Of a stretch of 64,000 bases of DNA, positions 26,613-36,652 are shown piece by piece. Numbering within the stretch: position 1 is the stretch's first letter; every line of letters starts with the position of its first letter. The stretch covers positions 3,026,648-3,090,647 of the forward strand of contig NZ_JYKO02000001.1 in assembly GCF_000949385.2 (NCBI RefSeq), in the 5' to 3' direction. The translations under genes were made by a program, and so were the position numbers. The notes beneath the pieces were generated by a model. The model searched no databases. It worked only from the letters and a program-made list of their open reading frames with translations, and was not told where the DNA came from. This stretch comes from Pseudomonas sp. LFM046. GTDB taxonomy: Bacteria; Pseudomonadota; Gammaproteobacteria; Pseudomonadales; Pseudomonadaceae.

Positions 26613-27460
26613 CACTTGGCCTCCGCAATCTTGGCTTGGAACGCTGCGAAATCCTTGGTGCCACGGATGTACTCATCGATCCAGGCGGTGAAGGTTTCGC
26701 GGTCGCGGGCAATCGGGTCCCAGTCCTGATAGAAGCGGTTGTCGCGCTCGTAGTAACCGTGGGCATAGGACGGATGGGCGCCACCGGGTACGTGGCAGAC
26801 GGCGGTCAGGGCCCAGGTGGGCAGGACGCAGGCGTTCATCGGCGCATTCAGGTCGTCGACGATTTCTTCCACGGTGACGATGCAGCGCTTGGCCGCCAGG
26901 GCCGCTTCCTTCTGCACACCGAGGATGCCCCACAGCAGCACGTTGCCTTTGCGGTCGGCCTTCTGAGCGTGGATCACGGTGACGTCCGGGCGAACGGAAG
27001 GCACGGCGGCCAGCTTTTCGCCGGTGAAGGGGCAATCGATGAACTTGATGTTCGGATTGACCTTCGGCAGGTCGGAGCCGACGTAGGCGCGCAGGACCGC
27101 GAACGGCAGGCCCGAAGCACCGGCCACATAGGAGTTGGCCAGGTCGGCATGGCTGTGCTCGTCGATTTCCAGGGCGTTCGGCCACTGCTTCTCGACGGCG
27201 TCGCGCAGTCGGTGCAGGGAGCCTACGCCGGGGTTGCCGCCCCAGGAGAAGGTCAGCTTGCGGGCGCAGCCGGCGCCGATCAGCAGGTCGTACACCAGGT
27301 CCGGAGTCATGCGTACCAGGTGCAGGTCTTTCTTGCCCTGGCGGATGATCTCGTGGGAAGCGGCGGTGGGAATCAGATGGGTGAAGCCCTCAAGGGCTAC
27401 CTTGTCGCCGTCGTTGATGAAACGCTCGACGGCTTCGCGGAGGGAAATGATTTCAGCCAT
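26612..27460 (-). CDS. catI: 3-oxoadipate CoA-transferase, alpha subunit (CatI-like)
   Basis: A 282-residue alpha subunit, the length of CatI of P. knackmussii and PA0226, longer than the 231-residue PcaI of P. putida. It carries the family start SLREAVERFINDGDKVALEGF and FSWGGNPGVGS in the CoA-binding region. I took the ATG at 27460 because the protein family starts MAEIISLREA; the open frame extends further. A PcaR-type box lies about 100 bases upstream at 27558. First gene of the transferase-thiolase unit. Confidence 0.9.
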   Translation of the reverse strand: MAEIISLREAVERFINDGDKVALEGFTHLIPTAASHEIIRQGKKDLHLVRMTPDLVYDLLIGAGCARKLTFSWGGNPGVGSLHRLRDAVEKQWPNALEIDEHSHADLANSYVAGASGLPFAVLRAYVGSDLPKVNPNIKFIDCPFTGEKLAAVPSVRPDVTVIHAQKADRKGNVLLWGILGVQKEAALAAKRCIVTVEEIVDDLNAPMNACVLPTWALTAVCHVPGGAHPSYAHGYYERDNRFYQDWDPIARDRETFTAWIDEYIRGTKDFAAFQAKIAEAK

Positions 27461-27557
27461 GGTCGATCTCGTGTTGTTATCCAGGGCGTTTGGGGCGCCG
27501 GGGTGAGGAGAAATTACCGCCGGCCCCACCCCGAAACAATCCGATAATCGACTATGC

Positions 27558-27572
27558 GTGCGGTTATCGAAC
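27558..27572 (-). promoter_or_regulatory. PcaR box upstream of the CoA-transferase genes
   Basis: Minus strand GTTCGATAACCGCAC, one base from the known PcaR site GTTCGATAATCGCAC of the P. putida pcaIJ promoter. A second half, GATAATCG, stands at 27543. Confidence 0.75.
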
Positions 27573-27615
27573 AGATGTGTGCGAAGCTAACGACTGCGCA
27601 TTGGGGCGCAATTGC

Positions 27616-27643
27616 TGTAGGGGCGAATGAATTCGCCCCTACA
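27616..27643. repeat. Family A 28-bp hairpin overlapping the end of the MCP gene
   Basis: TGTAGGGGCGAAT and ATTCGCCCCTACA arms. Its right arm supplies the TAG stop (minus strand, 27639-27641) of the chemoreceptor gene. Confidence 0.85.
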
Positions 27644-28496
27644 AGATCTGATCCACCATCTTCTGCGCCAGGACGCGCTGCCCGGCCAGACGCTGGACGA
27701 TGCGCTCGACGATCTCCAACCGTGCTGCTGCTCCGGCGCGCATCTCGCCCATGGCGTTGAGGGCTGCAGCGGACTTCTCCAGTCCGGCGCGGGTGGAGCC
27801 GCTGACATGCTCCATCCCTGCCCTCGCCTCCTCGGCAGCCTTTTGCAGGCCTTCGGCGATCAGGCGGATCTGACCGCTGGATTCGTTGGCCCGCAGTGAG
27901 AGGCTGCGGACTTCGTCAGCCACCACCGCGAACCCTCGCCCGTGAGCACCCGCCCGCGCCGCTTCGATGGCGGCGTTCAGGGCCAGCAGGTTGGTCTGTT
28001 TGGCGATGTCCTGGATGCTGCCAACGATGGCGCCGATCTGCATGGACTGGCTGCCCAGTTCGTTGAAGACCTGACTGATGTGGGCCATGTAGGCATCCAG
28101 CTCGCCGATGGCGCCGGCAGTGGCCTGCATGCTTTCGGCACCCAGCAGCACCTTCTCCCCTGCCGCGCGGGCCAACTGGTTGGCGTACTGCATGTCCGCC
28201 TCACAGTGGAGAATGGCGTCCAGCAGCTCGGCCAGGGGCGCGTGCAGGTGAGTGGCCGGTTTGACCACGGCGGGTTCGGGGCGGGGCTCGACAACGACGG
28301 GGGCGATGGGTGTGCGGACCGGCACCTCTACCCGGATCTCGACCGGCTCGGGCGGCATGAGGTGGTACAGCACCCCTCCCCCGGCAAGGCCGAACAGGGC
28401 GAAGATCAACAACAATCCGCTGCCCTGCAGGAAGGCGATCAAGCAAAGCAGGCCGCCACTGCCCAGAAGCAGTGCGGCCGTGAGTTTGCGGGACAT
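27639..28496 (-). CDS. Methyl-accepting chemotaxis protein without sensor domain
   Basis: A 285-residue chemoreceptor-like protein. Two membrane segments fill about residues 5-45 with only a few residues between, then a Pro/Val-rich linker (about 48-80) and a signalling domain. The conserved hairpin region is present ([30 protein letters not shown]). No periplasmic ligand domain, HAMP or PAS is seen, so it may sense membrane or cytoplasmic state or work with a partner. AAGGAG precedes the ATG at 28496. The stop codon comes from a repeat hairpin. Position between pca and ben genes suggests a link to aromatic-acid taxis, unproven. Confidence 0.85.
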   Translation of the reverse strand: MSRKLTAALLLGSGGLLCLIAFLQGSGLLLIFALFGLAGGGVLYHLMPPEPVEIRVEVPVRTPIAPVVVEPRPEPAVVKPATHLHAPLAELLDAILHCEADMQYANQLARAAGEKVLLGAESMQATAGAIGELDAYMAHISQVFNELGSQSMQIGAIVGSIQDIAKQTNLLALNAAIEAARAGAHGRGFAVVADEVRSLSLRANESSGQIRLIAEGLQKAAEEARAGMEHVSGSTRAGLEKSAAALNAMGEMRAGAAARLEIVERIVQRLAGQRVLAQKMVDQIL

Positions 28497-28531
28497 GGAT
28501 GGAACTCCTTTTACATCGGCGAGTAGAAGAT

Positions 28532-28636
28532 CCTGCAGGGGCGAATTCATTCGCCAAGGGACAGCGCAGCTGCCCCCATCTGGGCCTGAACGTGGCGGGC
28601 CTCCCACCCGCTTGGCGATTGAAATCGCCCCCACAG
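28532..28636. repeat. REP-like palindromic repeat, family A (long form)
   Basis: Arms CCTGCAGGGGCG and CGCCCCCACAGG, spacer GC-rich. It lies between the MCP start and the end of the porin gene. Confidence 0.85.
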
Positions 28637-28675
28637 GTAAAGCAGCCGTGCCCATGCGAGGGACGGCGCTCGAAA

Positions 28676-29935
28676 TCAGAACAGCGTCCAGGTGTAGGAG
28701 AGGATCAGCCGGTTCTCATCGATATCGGAGCGGTAGTTGGAACGGGCCGTGACGTTGCGCACGCGCACGCCGAGACCCTTCAGTGTGCCGCCCTGGACGA
28801 CGTAGCTGACATCCAGGTCGCGCTCCCAGTCCTTGCCTTCGAAGCCCTGGCCGGTATCCACGTTGTCGCCGGTGATGTAGCGGGTGCTCGCCACCAGGCC
28901 GGGCACACCGAGGGCGGCGAAGTCGTAGTCGTACCGCGCCTGCCAGGAGCGCTCGTCGGCGAAGGCGAACTCGTAGGTGGGCACCTCGTTGCCCAGCGGG
29001 CTGACGTTGGCGAACACGCGCGGGAAGGAGCTGTCGCCATAAATGGCCTGGTAGCCGACATAGAAGGTGTGGCCGCCGTGCCTGGCCGACAGCAACGAGT
29101 AGAAGGCCTGGTTGTCGATCGCGCCGATCAGCTGCTTGCCGTCCTCGCTGGCGTCGAAATAGCCGAGGTTCGCGCCCAGCACCCAGTCCCCCAGCGGTTC
29201 GCTGTGCTTGAGCCCGACGAAGCGCTGGTCGTAGATGTCTTCCAGCTGCGCGTACCAGGCGCTGACCGTGGTGCGGTTTGAGTTGAAGGCATAGTCGCCA
29301 CCGGCGTAGTTGAAGGCGTCGCTCGATGCCTGGCGCTGCGGCAGGTGGCCGAGCATGGCCTGCATCTTCTCGTCACCCGCCTCGTTGCGCAGGCTGGTGG
29401 AGGTCAGGTGACCGCCCTGCAAGGTCAAACCGGCAATCTCGTTGGAGGTGACGCTGGCCCCCTGGTAGCTGGGCGGCAGCAGGCGGATGTCGCTGAACAC
29501 CAGCACCGGCAGGTTCGGTTGCAGTTCGCCCACCTTCAGCTCGGTCTTCGACAGCCGCATCTTACCGGCCACGCCCAGGCGGCTGTATTCGTCGGCGGCC
29601 TCGCCGTCGTCCTGCACCGGCAGCAGACCGGTGTTCACCCGACCAGGGCTGCTGTCCAGCTTGATACCCAACGTGCCGATGGCGTCCAGGCCGAACCCCA
29701 CCACGCCGGGGGTGTAGCCGGATTTGAAATTGAGGATGAAGCCCTGGGCCCACTCCTCGGCCTTGGACTGCTTGTTCGGGCCGACGATGTCGGAGAAGTC
29801 CCGGCTGAAGTAGTAGTTACGCGCCTGCAGGGTGGCGGTGGAGTCCTGGACGAAGCCGGACTCGGCGGCCTGGGCGAGACCGGCGCTCACGCCGGCGGAC
29901 AGCAGTACACACAGCTTGCTCGAATGGTTGGTCAT
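28676..29935 (-). CDS. OprD-family porin, probable benzoate porin (BenF-like)
   Basis: A 419-residue outer-membrane porin with a signal peptide at residues 1-23 ([10 protein letters not shown]) and the OprD start [18 protein letters not shown]. It ends [13 protein letters not shown] with the terminal Phe needed for outer-membrane insertion. It is 125 bases downstream of benE on the same strand, at the end of the ben operon, the usual place of the BenF-type benzoate porin. The ATG at 29935 marks the signal peptide; the open frame runs further upstream. Confidence 0.9.
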   Translation of the reverse strand: MTNHSSKLCVLLSAGVSAGLAQAAESGFVQDSTATLQARNYYFSRDFSDIVGPNKQSKAEEWAQGFILNFKSGYTPGVVGFGLDAIGTLGIKLDSSPGRVNTGLLPVQDDGEAADEYSRLGVAGKMRLSKTELKVGELQPNLPVLVFSDIRLLPPSYQGASVTSNEIAGLTLQGGHLTSTSLRNEAGDEKMQAMLGHLPQRQASSDAFNYAGGDYAFNSNRTTVSAWYAQLEDIYDQRFVGLKHSEPLGDWVLGANLGYFDASEDGKQLIGAIDNQAFYSLLSARHGGHTFYVGYQAIYGDSSFPRVFANVSPLGNEVPTYEFAFADERSWQARYDYDFAALGVPGLVASTRYITGDNVDTGQGFEGKDWERDLDVSYVVQGGTLKGLGVRVRNVTARSNYRSDIDENRLILSYTWTLF

Positions 29936-30060
29936 GTTGTCGCTCTTGTTTTTATTGGGACAAATCTCCCCCGAGGGCCCTCTTCCGGAGCCCTGCACGT
30001 AAGGTGGGGAGATGGATGGCGTCGCTTACGGACAGCTCCCGTGGGCGACGCCCGGATCGG

Positions 30061-31275
30061 TCAGGGATTGGGTTCCAGCACCTTCTCCCTTTCCGGTGTT
30101 GCCTTCGGCACGCGGCGCGCCGTCAGCAGCAGATGGGCGAGGATGCCGAAGATCAGCCCCCAGAACGCCGCCGAGAGTCCGAGAAAGGACATGCCCGAGG
30201 CGGTGACGAGGAAGGTGATCAGGGCCGCCTCGCGGTCCTCCGGCACCGCCATGGAACCGGCCAGCGCACCGGCGATGGCGCCGAACAGGGCCAGGCCGGC
30301 CAGGGCGGCGATCAGTTCCTTGGGCAGTGCGGTAAAGATCGATACCAGCGTGGCGCCGAAGATGCCCAGTAGCAGGTAGAACACCCCGCCCACCACGCCG
30401 GAGACGTAGCGTTTGGCCGGGTCTTCATGGGCCTCACGGCCGGTGCAGATGGCAGCGGTGATGGCCGCCAGGGTCAGGCCATGGCAACCGAAGGGTGCCA
30501 GCAGGAGGCTACCAAGGCCGCTGGCGGAGATGATGGGGCTGGCCGGCGTCGGATAGCCCGCATTGCGCAGCACCGCCACCCCCGGCACGAACTGCCCGGT
30601 GAGGGCCACCATCACCAGCGGCAGGGCGATGTTGAACAGGCCATGCCAGGTGAACGACGGCGTCACCCATTCCGGGGTGGCGAAGCCGATCACCAGGGCC
30701 GAAGCATTGAGCTGTCCGCTACCGGCGGCAATGGCGCAACCTACCAGCAGCACCGCCATCACCGCATAGCGCGGCGCCAGGCGCCGCACCAGCAGGTAGG
30801 TGATGAACATGGCCATCACCATCACCGGCTCGTCCTTCAGGGAGGTGAACAGGCGGGTGCCGAAGCTGAACAGGATGCCCGCCAGCATCGCCGCCGAGAT
30901 GGCCGCTGGCAGCTTGCCGACGATGCGGTCGAAAGCGCCGGATAGCCCCACCAGCAGGATGATGGCGTTGGCCATCACATAGGCGCCCACGGCTTCGGCG
31001 GCACTGATGCCCGGCAGCATGGAGACCAGCAGCGCCGAGCCCGGCGCCGACCAGGCGATGATCACCGGCACCTTGTAGCGCAGGCTGAGGGCGATCCCCA
31101 GCACGCCGCTGCCGATGGAAATCGCCCAGACCCAGGAGGACAGCAGCTCGGCCGGCAAGCCTCCGCTCTCCGCCGCCTGGAACACGATCACCAGGGGACC
31201 GGCGTAGGAAATCATGGTGGCGATGAAACCCGCCACCACGGCGGACAGTGAACAGTCCTTGAACAACGTGCGCAT
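30061..31275 (-). CDS. benE: Benzoate/H+ symporter BenE
   Basis: A 404-residue membrane protein with about 12 segments of the BenE family. Conserved start LFKDCSLSAVVAGFIATMISYAGPL (partly quoted) and WSAPGSALLVSMLPG in an early helix agree with the family. It imports benzoate with a proton. It follows benK by 42 bases and precedes the porin gene. The ATG at 31275 fits the family start MRTLFKD. Confidence 0.93.
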   Translation of the reverse strand: MRTLFKDCSLSAVVAGFIATMISYAGPLVIVFQAAESGGLPAELLSSWVWAISIGSGVLGIALSLRYKVPVIIAWSAPGSALLVSMLPGISAAEAVGAYVMANAIILLVGLSGAFDRIVGKLPAAISAAMLAGILFSFGTRLFTSLKDEPVMVMAMFITYLLVRRLAPRYAVMAVLLVGCAIAAGSGQLNASALVIGFATPEWVTPSFTWHGLFNIALPLVMVALTGQFVPGVAVLRNAGYPTPASPIISASGLGSLLLAPFGCHGLTLAAITAAICTGREAHEDPAKRYVSGVVGGVFYLLLGIFGATLVSIFTALPKELIAALAGLALFGAIAGALAGSMAVPEDREAALITFLVTASGMSFLGLSAAFWGLIFGILAHLLLTARRVPKATPEREKVLEPNP

Positions 31276-31317
31276 GCTGCCTCCAGGCCAGTGTTGCGAT
31301 TGCAGGTGGAGCAAGGG

Positions 31318-32649
31318 TCAGCCTTGGGCGGCAGTCGCTAGCGGCGCAGCCTTGGGCTGACGCTGGTGGACGAAGCACATGGCCAGGGCGGCGATGGCGC
31401 CCGGAATGGCGAAGGCCATGAAGTTCAGCTGCAGCGGCAGGTTGATGCCCAGCAGCGCCCCGCCCAGCAACGGACCGACGATGGCGCCATTACGACCGAT
31501 GCCCGACGCCCAGCCCAGGCCCGTGGAGCGGAACGCCAGGCCGTAGAGCTGCGCGGCGGTGGCGTAGAGCAGGATCTGGGTGCCGATGGTGGTGGCGCCG
31601 GCAATGCCGATCAGCAGGTAGAGCACCGGGGTCGGGCTCTTGAAGCCGAGCAGGCTGATGGACAGCGCCGCGACGATGAAGAAAGCCACCACCACCCTGG
31701 GCAGATTGTAGCGGTCTCCCAGCCAGCCACCGGCGATGGCGCCGAACATGCCGCCGAAGTTAAGGGCCAGCAGGAAGGACAGACTGGAACCCAGGCTGTA
31801 GCCGGCGTTGGCCATCAGTTTCGGCAGCCAGGAGCTCAGGGCGTAGACCATCAGCAGGCAGCAGAAGAAGGCTACCCAGATCATCAGGGTGCGCAGGCCA
31901 CGGCCTTCACGGAAGAGCTCCAGTACCGGGGCGCCCTGCACTTTCACGTCGTTCAGCACCAGTTCGTCGCGGTCGCTGATCTCGGCGTGCGGGTCGATGC
32001 GCTTGAGTATTGCGCGAGCTTTGTCGACGCGGCCCTGGCGCAGCAGGAAACCGACGGATTCCGGCAGGTGCCAGAGGATCAGCGGCAGCAGCAGGAGCGG
32101 CAACAGCGCGGCGAAGAACATCGCCTCCCAGCCGAAGCGCGGCAGCATGTAGATGCCGACACCCGCGGACAGCATGCCGCCCAGGGAGTAGCCGCTGAAC
32201 ATCACGGCCACCAGGGTGCTGCGCAGTTTCTTCGGCGCGTATTCATTCATCAGCGCCACCACGTTGGGCATCAGGCCGCCGATGCCGAGGCCGGCCACGA
32301 ACCGGCAAATGCCGAATTCCGTGGGGCTGGAGGCGAAGCCATTGAGCACAGTGAAGCCGGAGAAGAGCACGAAGCAGATGGCGATCCCCTTCTTGCGGCC
32401 GATCTTGTCAGCCAGGGAACCGAAGGTCAGGGCGCCGAACATCATGCCGAACAGCGCGTAGCTGCCCAGGGCACCGGCCTCCAGCGGAGTCAGGCCCCAC
32501 TCTTTCATCAGCACGGGCAAGACCACGCCGTAGATGAACAGGTCATAGCCGTCGAAGATGAGCAGAAGCGCGCACCAGCACATGACCATCCAGTGGAAGG
32601 GCGTGAAGCGCGCGTTGTCGATGATCTCGTGTACGTCGAGTTTTCGCAT
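31318..32649 (-). CDS. benK: Benzoate MFS transporter BenK
   Basis: A 443-residue aromatic acid:H+ symporter (AAHS family) with 12 membrane segments. The first-helix acidic motif is present as LLIFDGYDLFIYG, and the loop reads GSLADKIGRKKG. The family start MRKLDVHEIID supports the ATG at 32649. It is separated from benD by 225 bases containing two palindromic repeats, so it may also have its own promoter. An A-rich Crc-type motif is just upstream. Confidence 0.92.
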   Translation of the reverse strand: MRKLDVHEIIDNARFTPFHWMVMCWCALLLIFDGYDLFIYGVVLPVLMKEWGLTPLEAGALGSYALFGMMFGALTFGSLADKIGRKKGIAICFVLFSGFTVLNGFASSPTEFGICRFVAGLGIGGLMPNVVALMNEYAPKKLRSTLVAVMFSGYSLGGMLSAGVGIYMLPRFGWEAMFFAALLPLLLLPLILWHLPESVGFLLRQGRVDKARAILKRIDPHAEISDRDELVLNDVKVQGAPVLELFREGRGLRTLMIWVAFFCCLLMVYALSSWLPKLMANAGYSLGSSLSFLLALNFGGMFGAIAGGWLGDRYNLPRVVVAFFIVAALSISLLGFKSPTPVLYLLIGIAGATTIGTQILLYATAAQLYGLAFRSTGLGWASGIGRNGAIVGPLLGGALLGINLPLQLNFMAFAIPGAIAALAMCFVHQRQPKAAPLATAAQG

Positions 32650-32663
32650 GGCATGTGTCTCTT

Positions 32664-32674
32664 TTGTTGTTTTT
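32664..32674 (-). promoter_or_regulatory. Crc/Hfq-type motif before benK
   Basis: Minus strand AAAAACAACAA, 10 of 11 positions of AACAANAACAA, ending 14 bases before the benK ATG. Confidence 0.45.
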
Positions 32675-32726
32675 GTGTAGAAACCGCAGGGACGGGCGCG
32701 TGACGGTGCCCGGCCGGGAACATCTT

Positions 32727-32765
32727 TGGGGGGCGATTTCAATCGCGAATGAATTCGCCCCCACA
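32727..32765. repeat. Family A repeat, compact form
   Basis: TGGGGGGCGATTTCAATCGC followed by GAATGAATTCGCCCCCACA; a shortened element between benD and benK. Confidence 0.75.
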
Positions 32766-32783
32766 GGTTTGAAACAGCCCGGA

Positions 32784-32860
32784 CCGTAGGATGGGTGGAG
32801 TTCAACGATACCCATCGCCGTTGGAACGATGGGTATCGCTCCGCTCCACCCATCCTACGG
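32784..32860. repeat. Family E long hairpin
   Basis: Arms CCGTAGGATGGGTGGAG and CTCCACCCATCCTACGG, with inner arms CGATACCCATCG and CGATGGGTATCG. It lies 14 bases after the benD stop and can fold as a 30-plus-bp stem. Confidence 0.85.
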
Positions 32861-32874
32861 GTTGGCTTTGCTGC

Positions 32875-33651
32875 TTAACCCAGGTCGCCTCCGCCTACCG
32901 GCAGGGTCACGCCGGTGATGTAGGAGGCCTCGTCCGAGGCGAGGAAGAGGATGGCTCCGGCCTGTTCGTCGATGGTGCCGTAGCGCTTCATCAGGCTGCT
33001 GTCGACGGTCTGGTCAACGATCTGCTGGTACCAGGCCTTCTCTTGATCGTTCTGCTGCGCGGTGTTGCGCGGGATTCGGCGCGGTGGTGCCTCGGTGCCG
33101 CCCGGCGCGGTGGCGTTGACGCGGATGCCGCGCTCGGCGTTTTCGAAGGCCAGGCAGGCGGTCAGGGCGTTCACTCCGCCCTTGGCCGCGCCGTAGGGCA
33201 CGCGGTTCACGCCACGGGTGGCGATGGACGACACATTGACGATGGCGCCTGCGCCCTGCTCCAGCATGTAGGGCAGCGCGGCATGGCAGCACCACAGGGT
33301 CGGGAACAGCGAGCGACGCACTTCGGCCTCGATCTCGTGCTCCTGGTAGTGCTCGTAGGGCTTGGCCCAGATAGTCCCGCCCACGTTATTGATGAGGATG
33401 TCCAGCCGGCCGAAGCGCTCCACCGCAGCAGCGGCCACGCGATGGCAGTCGGCGAACTGTTCGAGGTCGGCGGTCAGGGCCAGCAGCGGGGCGTCCGCCT
33501 CCAGCTGATCGACCAGTTCGAAGACCAGCTCGGAACGGTCCACGGCGACGACCCGCGCGCCCTCCTCCACCAGCCGCTCGGCGACCCGGCGGCCGATACC
33601 CTGGGCCGCGCCGGTGACCAGCGCGACCTTGTCCTGGAATCTCTTGTACAT
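32875..33651 (-). CDS. benD: Benzoate cis-diol dehydrogenase
   Basis: A 258-residue short-chain dehydrogenase. NAD motif TGAAQGIGRRVAERL is near residue 14, INNVGG near 90, and the catalytic Tyr/Lys in PYGAAKGG near 155-160. It oxidises 1,6-dihydroxycyclohexa-2,4-diene-1-carboxylate to catechol with loss of CO2. It is 70 bases downstream of benC in the benABCD operon. Confidence 0.94.
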   Translation of the reverse strand: MYKRFQDKVALVTGAAQGIGRRVAERLVEEGARVVAVDRSELVFELVDQLEADAPLLALTADLEQFADCHRVAAAAVERFGRLDILINNVGGTIWAKPYEHYQEHEIEAEVRRSLFPTLWCCHAALPYMLEQGAGAIVNVSSIATRGVNRVPYGAAKGGVNALTACLAFENAERGIRVNATAPGGTEAPPRRIPRNTAQQNDQEKAWYQQIVDQTVDSSLMKRYGTIDEQAGAILFLASDEASYITGVTLPVGGGDLG

Positions 33652-33721
33652 GGCAGCCCCTTGAAATGGTGTGTGCCCTGCTTCCCGGATTTCATCCGGG
33701 CTACGGTTTCATCGCGTGGCG

Positions 33722-34735
33722 TCAGGCCGCGCTGGCGGCGAACTTCTCGTAGTAGAAGTTGGCCGGCTGGATGCCCTGCTCGCGGATGTACTGGCTGACC
33801 GCCTCGACCATGGGCGGCGGGCCGCACAGGTAGACATCCACGTCGCCGTCGTTCAGGTGCTTCGGCTCGATGTGCTGGGTCACGTAGCCCTTCTGCGGGT
33901 AGCTGCTCTCGGGGCTGGCCACACAGGCGCTGAAGGTGAAGTTGGGGATGCGCGCGGCGAAGGCTTCGAGCTTGTCCATCTCCACCAGATCGAAGTCGTT
34001 GGTGACGCCGTAGATCAGGTGCAGGGAATGGTCGCTGCCCTCCTCCGCGATCTTCTCCAGCATTGCGGTGAAGGGCGCCAGGCCCGTGCCGCCGGCCAGC
34101 AACAGTAGCGGGCGGCGGATGTCGCGCAGGTAGAAGCTGCCCAGCGGGCCGGCCAGGGACAGGCTGTCGCCGGCCTTGGCGAGACCGGTGAGGAAGCTGC
34201 TCATCAGGCCGCCCGGCACATTGCGGATCAGGAAGCTGACTTCGCCGTCCTTCTGCAGGGAGCTGAAGGAATAGGCGCGGGTCTGGTCGCTGCCCGGTAC
34301 CTGGAGGTTGACGTACTGGCCCGGCAGGAAGGCCAGTTTCGACAGCGACTCGCCCTTGATGGACAGGGAAATGGTGCTGTCGGAGAGCTGGCGGACTGCG
34401 CTGATGCTCGCCTCATAGCTGGCCTGCTGGGTCTTGCAGACATCGGAGGACGCCGGCACGCGCACCACGCAATCGCTTTCCGCGCGCATCTGGCAGGTGA
34501 GCACGTAGCCCTGGCCGGCTTCCTCTTCGCTCAGCGCATCCTCGATGTAGTCCTGGCCCATGTCATAGCGGCCGGCTTCGGCGAAGCACTTGCAGGTGCC
34601 GCAGGCGCCGTCGCGGCAGTCCAGCGGGATGTTGATGCCCTGGCGATAGGCCGCATCGGCCACGGTTTCGCTGGGATTGGCGTCGATGAAACGGGTGACG
34701 CCGTCTTCGAAAGTCAGTGCGATCTTGTGGGACAT
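33722..34735 (-). CDS. benC: Benzoate dioxygenase reductase
   Basis: A 337-residue electron-transfer subunit. Residues 1-95 are a plant-type [2Fe-2S] ferredoxin (CRDGACGTCKC with a fourth Cys in YVLTCQM), then an FAD domain (RAYSFSS) and an NADH domain (LLLAGGTGLAPF). It passes electrons from NADH to BenAB. The ATG at 34735 gives the family start MSHKIALTFEDG; a GTG at 34744 would add three residues. 10 bases after benB. Confidence 0.95.
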   Translation of the reverse strand: MSHKIALTFEDGVTRFIDANPSETVADAAYRQGINIPLDCRDGACGTCKCFAEAGRYDMGQDYIEDALSEEEAGQGYVLTCQMRAESDCVVRVPASSDVCKTQQASYEASISAVRQLSDSTISLSIKGESLSKLAFLPGQYVNLQVPGSDQTRAYSFSSLQKDGEVSFLIRNVPGGLMSSFLTGLAKAGDSLSLAGPLGSFYLRDIRRPLLLLAGGTGLAPFTAMLEKIAEEGSDHSLHLIYGVTNDFDLVEMDKLEAFAARIPNFTFSACVASPESSYPQKGYVTQHIEPKHLNDGDVDVYLCGPPPMVEAVSQYIREQGIQPANFYYEKFAASAA

Positions 34736-34745
34736 GGCGCTCACC

Positions 34746-35234
34746 CTAGATGTGGTAGATGTCGATGACCTGGCGTACGTAATCGTTCTTCAGGACCACT
34801 TTCTTCGCCTTGACCAGCGGGCTCTCGCCCCGGATGTCGAGGGTGTAGAAGCTGGTGCCGAAGTAGCTGTCCACGGTCTTGTAGCGGAAGCTCAGGGTGT
34901 GCCAGTTGAAACGCACCTTGCACTCGCCATCGGCCACTTCGAGGATCTCGATGTTGCTGATGTTGTGGGAGGTGCGGGTGTCCGGCATGGTCGCGCTGGA
35001 GCGGTCGGTCTTGATGCGGAACACGCGGTCTTCCAGGCCGCCACGGGTGCCGTACCAGATCAGCGAGATTTCGGTCTGCGGGTCTTCGGTCAGCTCGTCG
35101 CGGTCATCCCAGGACGGCATCCAGAAGCTGGCGTCGGCGGCGTACAGCTCCAGCCAGTTGTCCCAGTCCTTGTCATCCAGGTAGCGCGCTTCGCGATAGA
35201 GAAAGTCGCGCACGGCGTCGTAAGAGATGCTCAT
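34746..35234 (-). CDS. benB: Benzoate 1,2-dioxygenase, small subunit
   Basis: A 162-residue beta subunit of the ring-hydroxylating dioxygenase (SnoaL-like fold). Family residues include [19 protein letters not shown] near the start and [24 protein letters not shown] near the end (partly quoted). It is structural and supports the alpha subunit. The start overlaps the benA stop by four bases (ATGA). Confidence 0.95.
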   Translation of the reverse strand: MSISYDAVRDFLYREARYLDDKDWDNWLELYAADASFWMPSWDDRDELTEDPQTEISLIWYGTRGGLEDRVFRIKTDRSSATMPDTRTSHNISNIEILEVADGECKVRFNWHTLSFRYKTVDSYFGTSFYTLDIRGESPLVKAKKVVLKNDYVRQVIDIYHI

Positions 35235-36589
35235 TGCACGGCCTCCACGGGGATCAGTTGCTGCTCGGCCTCAGCGGCCTTGAGCATGGTTTCCTGCCAG
35301 TACTTGTGTTGCAGCACGAACAGGCCTTCGTCCTCGGTGCGCACGCCCGACAACAGCGGATGCAGTTCGATCTCCTTGGCGGCCTCGTCGGCACCTTCCA
35401 CCCAGTGGGCGGCGCCGCGGGACATGTCGTTCCAGCCACGGCTGCCCTGGTAGCCCAGCTGGCAGGAGCGGAACTCTTCCAGGTCGTCCGGCGTAGCCAT
35501 GCCGCTGACGTTGAAGAAGTCTTCGTACTGGCGGATGCGCTTGGCGCGGGCGTCTGCGCTCTCGCCCTTGGGCGCGATGCAGTAGATGGTGATTTCGGTC
35601 TGGTTGACGGAGATCGGCCGCGCGATGCGGATCTGCGAGCTGAACTGGTCCATCAGGTACACGTTCGGGTACAGGCAGAGGTTGCGCGAGTTCTGGATCA
35701 TCCAGTCGGCGCGGGCCTGGCCGAAGTCCTGGGCCAGCTCGTCGCGGCGCTCGTACAACGGACGGTCTTCGGGGTTGGCCCAGCGGGTCCAGAGCAGCAG
35801 GTGGCCGTGGTCGAAGGAGTAGAAGCCCCCGCCATTCTTGGCCCAGGCGCCGGCGCTCATGGTCTTGATCTCTTCACCCGCCTCGCGCTGCTTGCGCTGG
35901 TTCTGGGTGGCGGCGTAGTTCCAGTGCACGGAGCTCACGTGGTAGCCGTCGGCGCCGTTCTCGGCGGTCAGCTTCCAGTTGCCTTCGTAGATGTAGCTGG
36001 AGGAACCGCGCAGGACTTCCAGGCCCTCGGGGGACTGGTCGACGATCATGTCGATGATCTTGGCGGACTCACCGAGGTGCTCGACCAGGGGCTTCACCTC
36101 AGGGTTCAGGCTGCCGAACAGGAAGCCGCGATAGGACTCGAAACGGGCGACCTTGGTCAGGTCGTGGGAGCCTTCGCAGTTGAAGCTGGACGGGTAACCG
36201 GCTTCGGCCGGGTCCTTCACCTTCAGCAGCTTGCCGGAGTTGTTGAAGGTCCAGCCGTGGAACGGGCAGGTATAGGAGGAACGGTTGCCGCTCTTGTGAC
36301 GGCACAGCTGTGCGCCCCGGTGGCTGCAGGCATTGAGGAAGGCATTGAGCTCACCGTCCTTGTTGCGCGCGATGAAGACCGGCTGGCGCCCCATGTTGAG
36401 GGTGAGGTAGTCGTTCTTCTCGGGAATCTGGCTCTCGTGGGCGAGATAGATCCAGTTGCCTTCGAAGATGTGCTTCATCTCCAGTTCGAACAGACGCGGG
36501 TCAGTGAACATCTCACGCTTGCAGCGGTAGATGCCTTTCTCCTTGTCTTCCTCAAGCAGGGAATGCAGAAAGTCGAATCCCAGGGACAT
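35231..36589 (-). CDS. benA: Benzoate 1,2-dioxygenase, large subunit
   Basis: A 452-residue Rieske oxygenase. The Rieske cluster ligands are C88-x-H and C-x2-H in [11 protein letters not shown] and [10 protein letters not shown] (about residues 88-115), and the mononuclear iron ligands fit [12 protein letters not shown] near residue 220. It adds O2 to benzoate to give the cis-diol. First gene of the ben operon; upstream are a Crc site (36604) and two BenR boxes (36653-36688). Confidence 0.96.
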   Translation of the reverse strand: MSLGFDFLHSLLEEDKEKGIYRCKREMFTDPRLFELEMKHIFEGNWIYLAHESQIPEKNDYLTLNMGRQPVFIARNKDGELNAFLNACSHRGAQLCRHKSGNRSSYTCPFHGWTFNNSGKLLKVKDPAEAGYPSSFNCEGSHDLTKVARFESYRGFLFGSLNPEVKPLVEHLGESAKIIDMIVDQSPEGLEVLRGSSSYIYEGNWKLTAENGADGYHVSSVHWNYAATQNQRKQREAGEEIKTMSAGAWAKNGGGFYSFDHGHLLLWTRWANPEDRPLYERRDELAQDFGQARADWMIQNSRNLCLYPNVYLMDQFSSQIRIARPISVNQTEITIYCIAPKGESADARAKRIRQYEDFFNVSGMATPDDLEEFRSCQLGYQGSRGWNDMSRGAAHWVEGADEAAKEIELHPLLSGVRTEDEGLFVLQHKYWQETMLKAAEAEQQLIPVEAVQ

Positions 36590-36603
36590 GGCCAGGGCCT
36601 CCG

Positions 36604-36614
36604 TTGTTATTGTT
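36604..36614 (-). promoter_or_regulatory. Crc/Hfq-type motif, exact, in benA leader
   Basis: Minus strand AACAATAACAA, an exact AACAANAACAA, just upstream of GGAGG of benA. In P. putida benA mRNA is a known Crc target. Confidence 0.65.
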
Positions 36615-36652
36615 CAGGCCAGGTCAGGTTAGGGATGCGGCGGGAACGGCAA

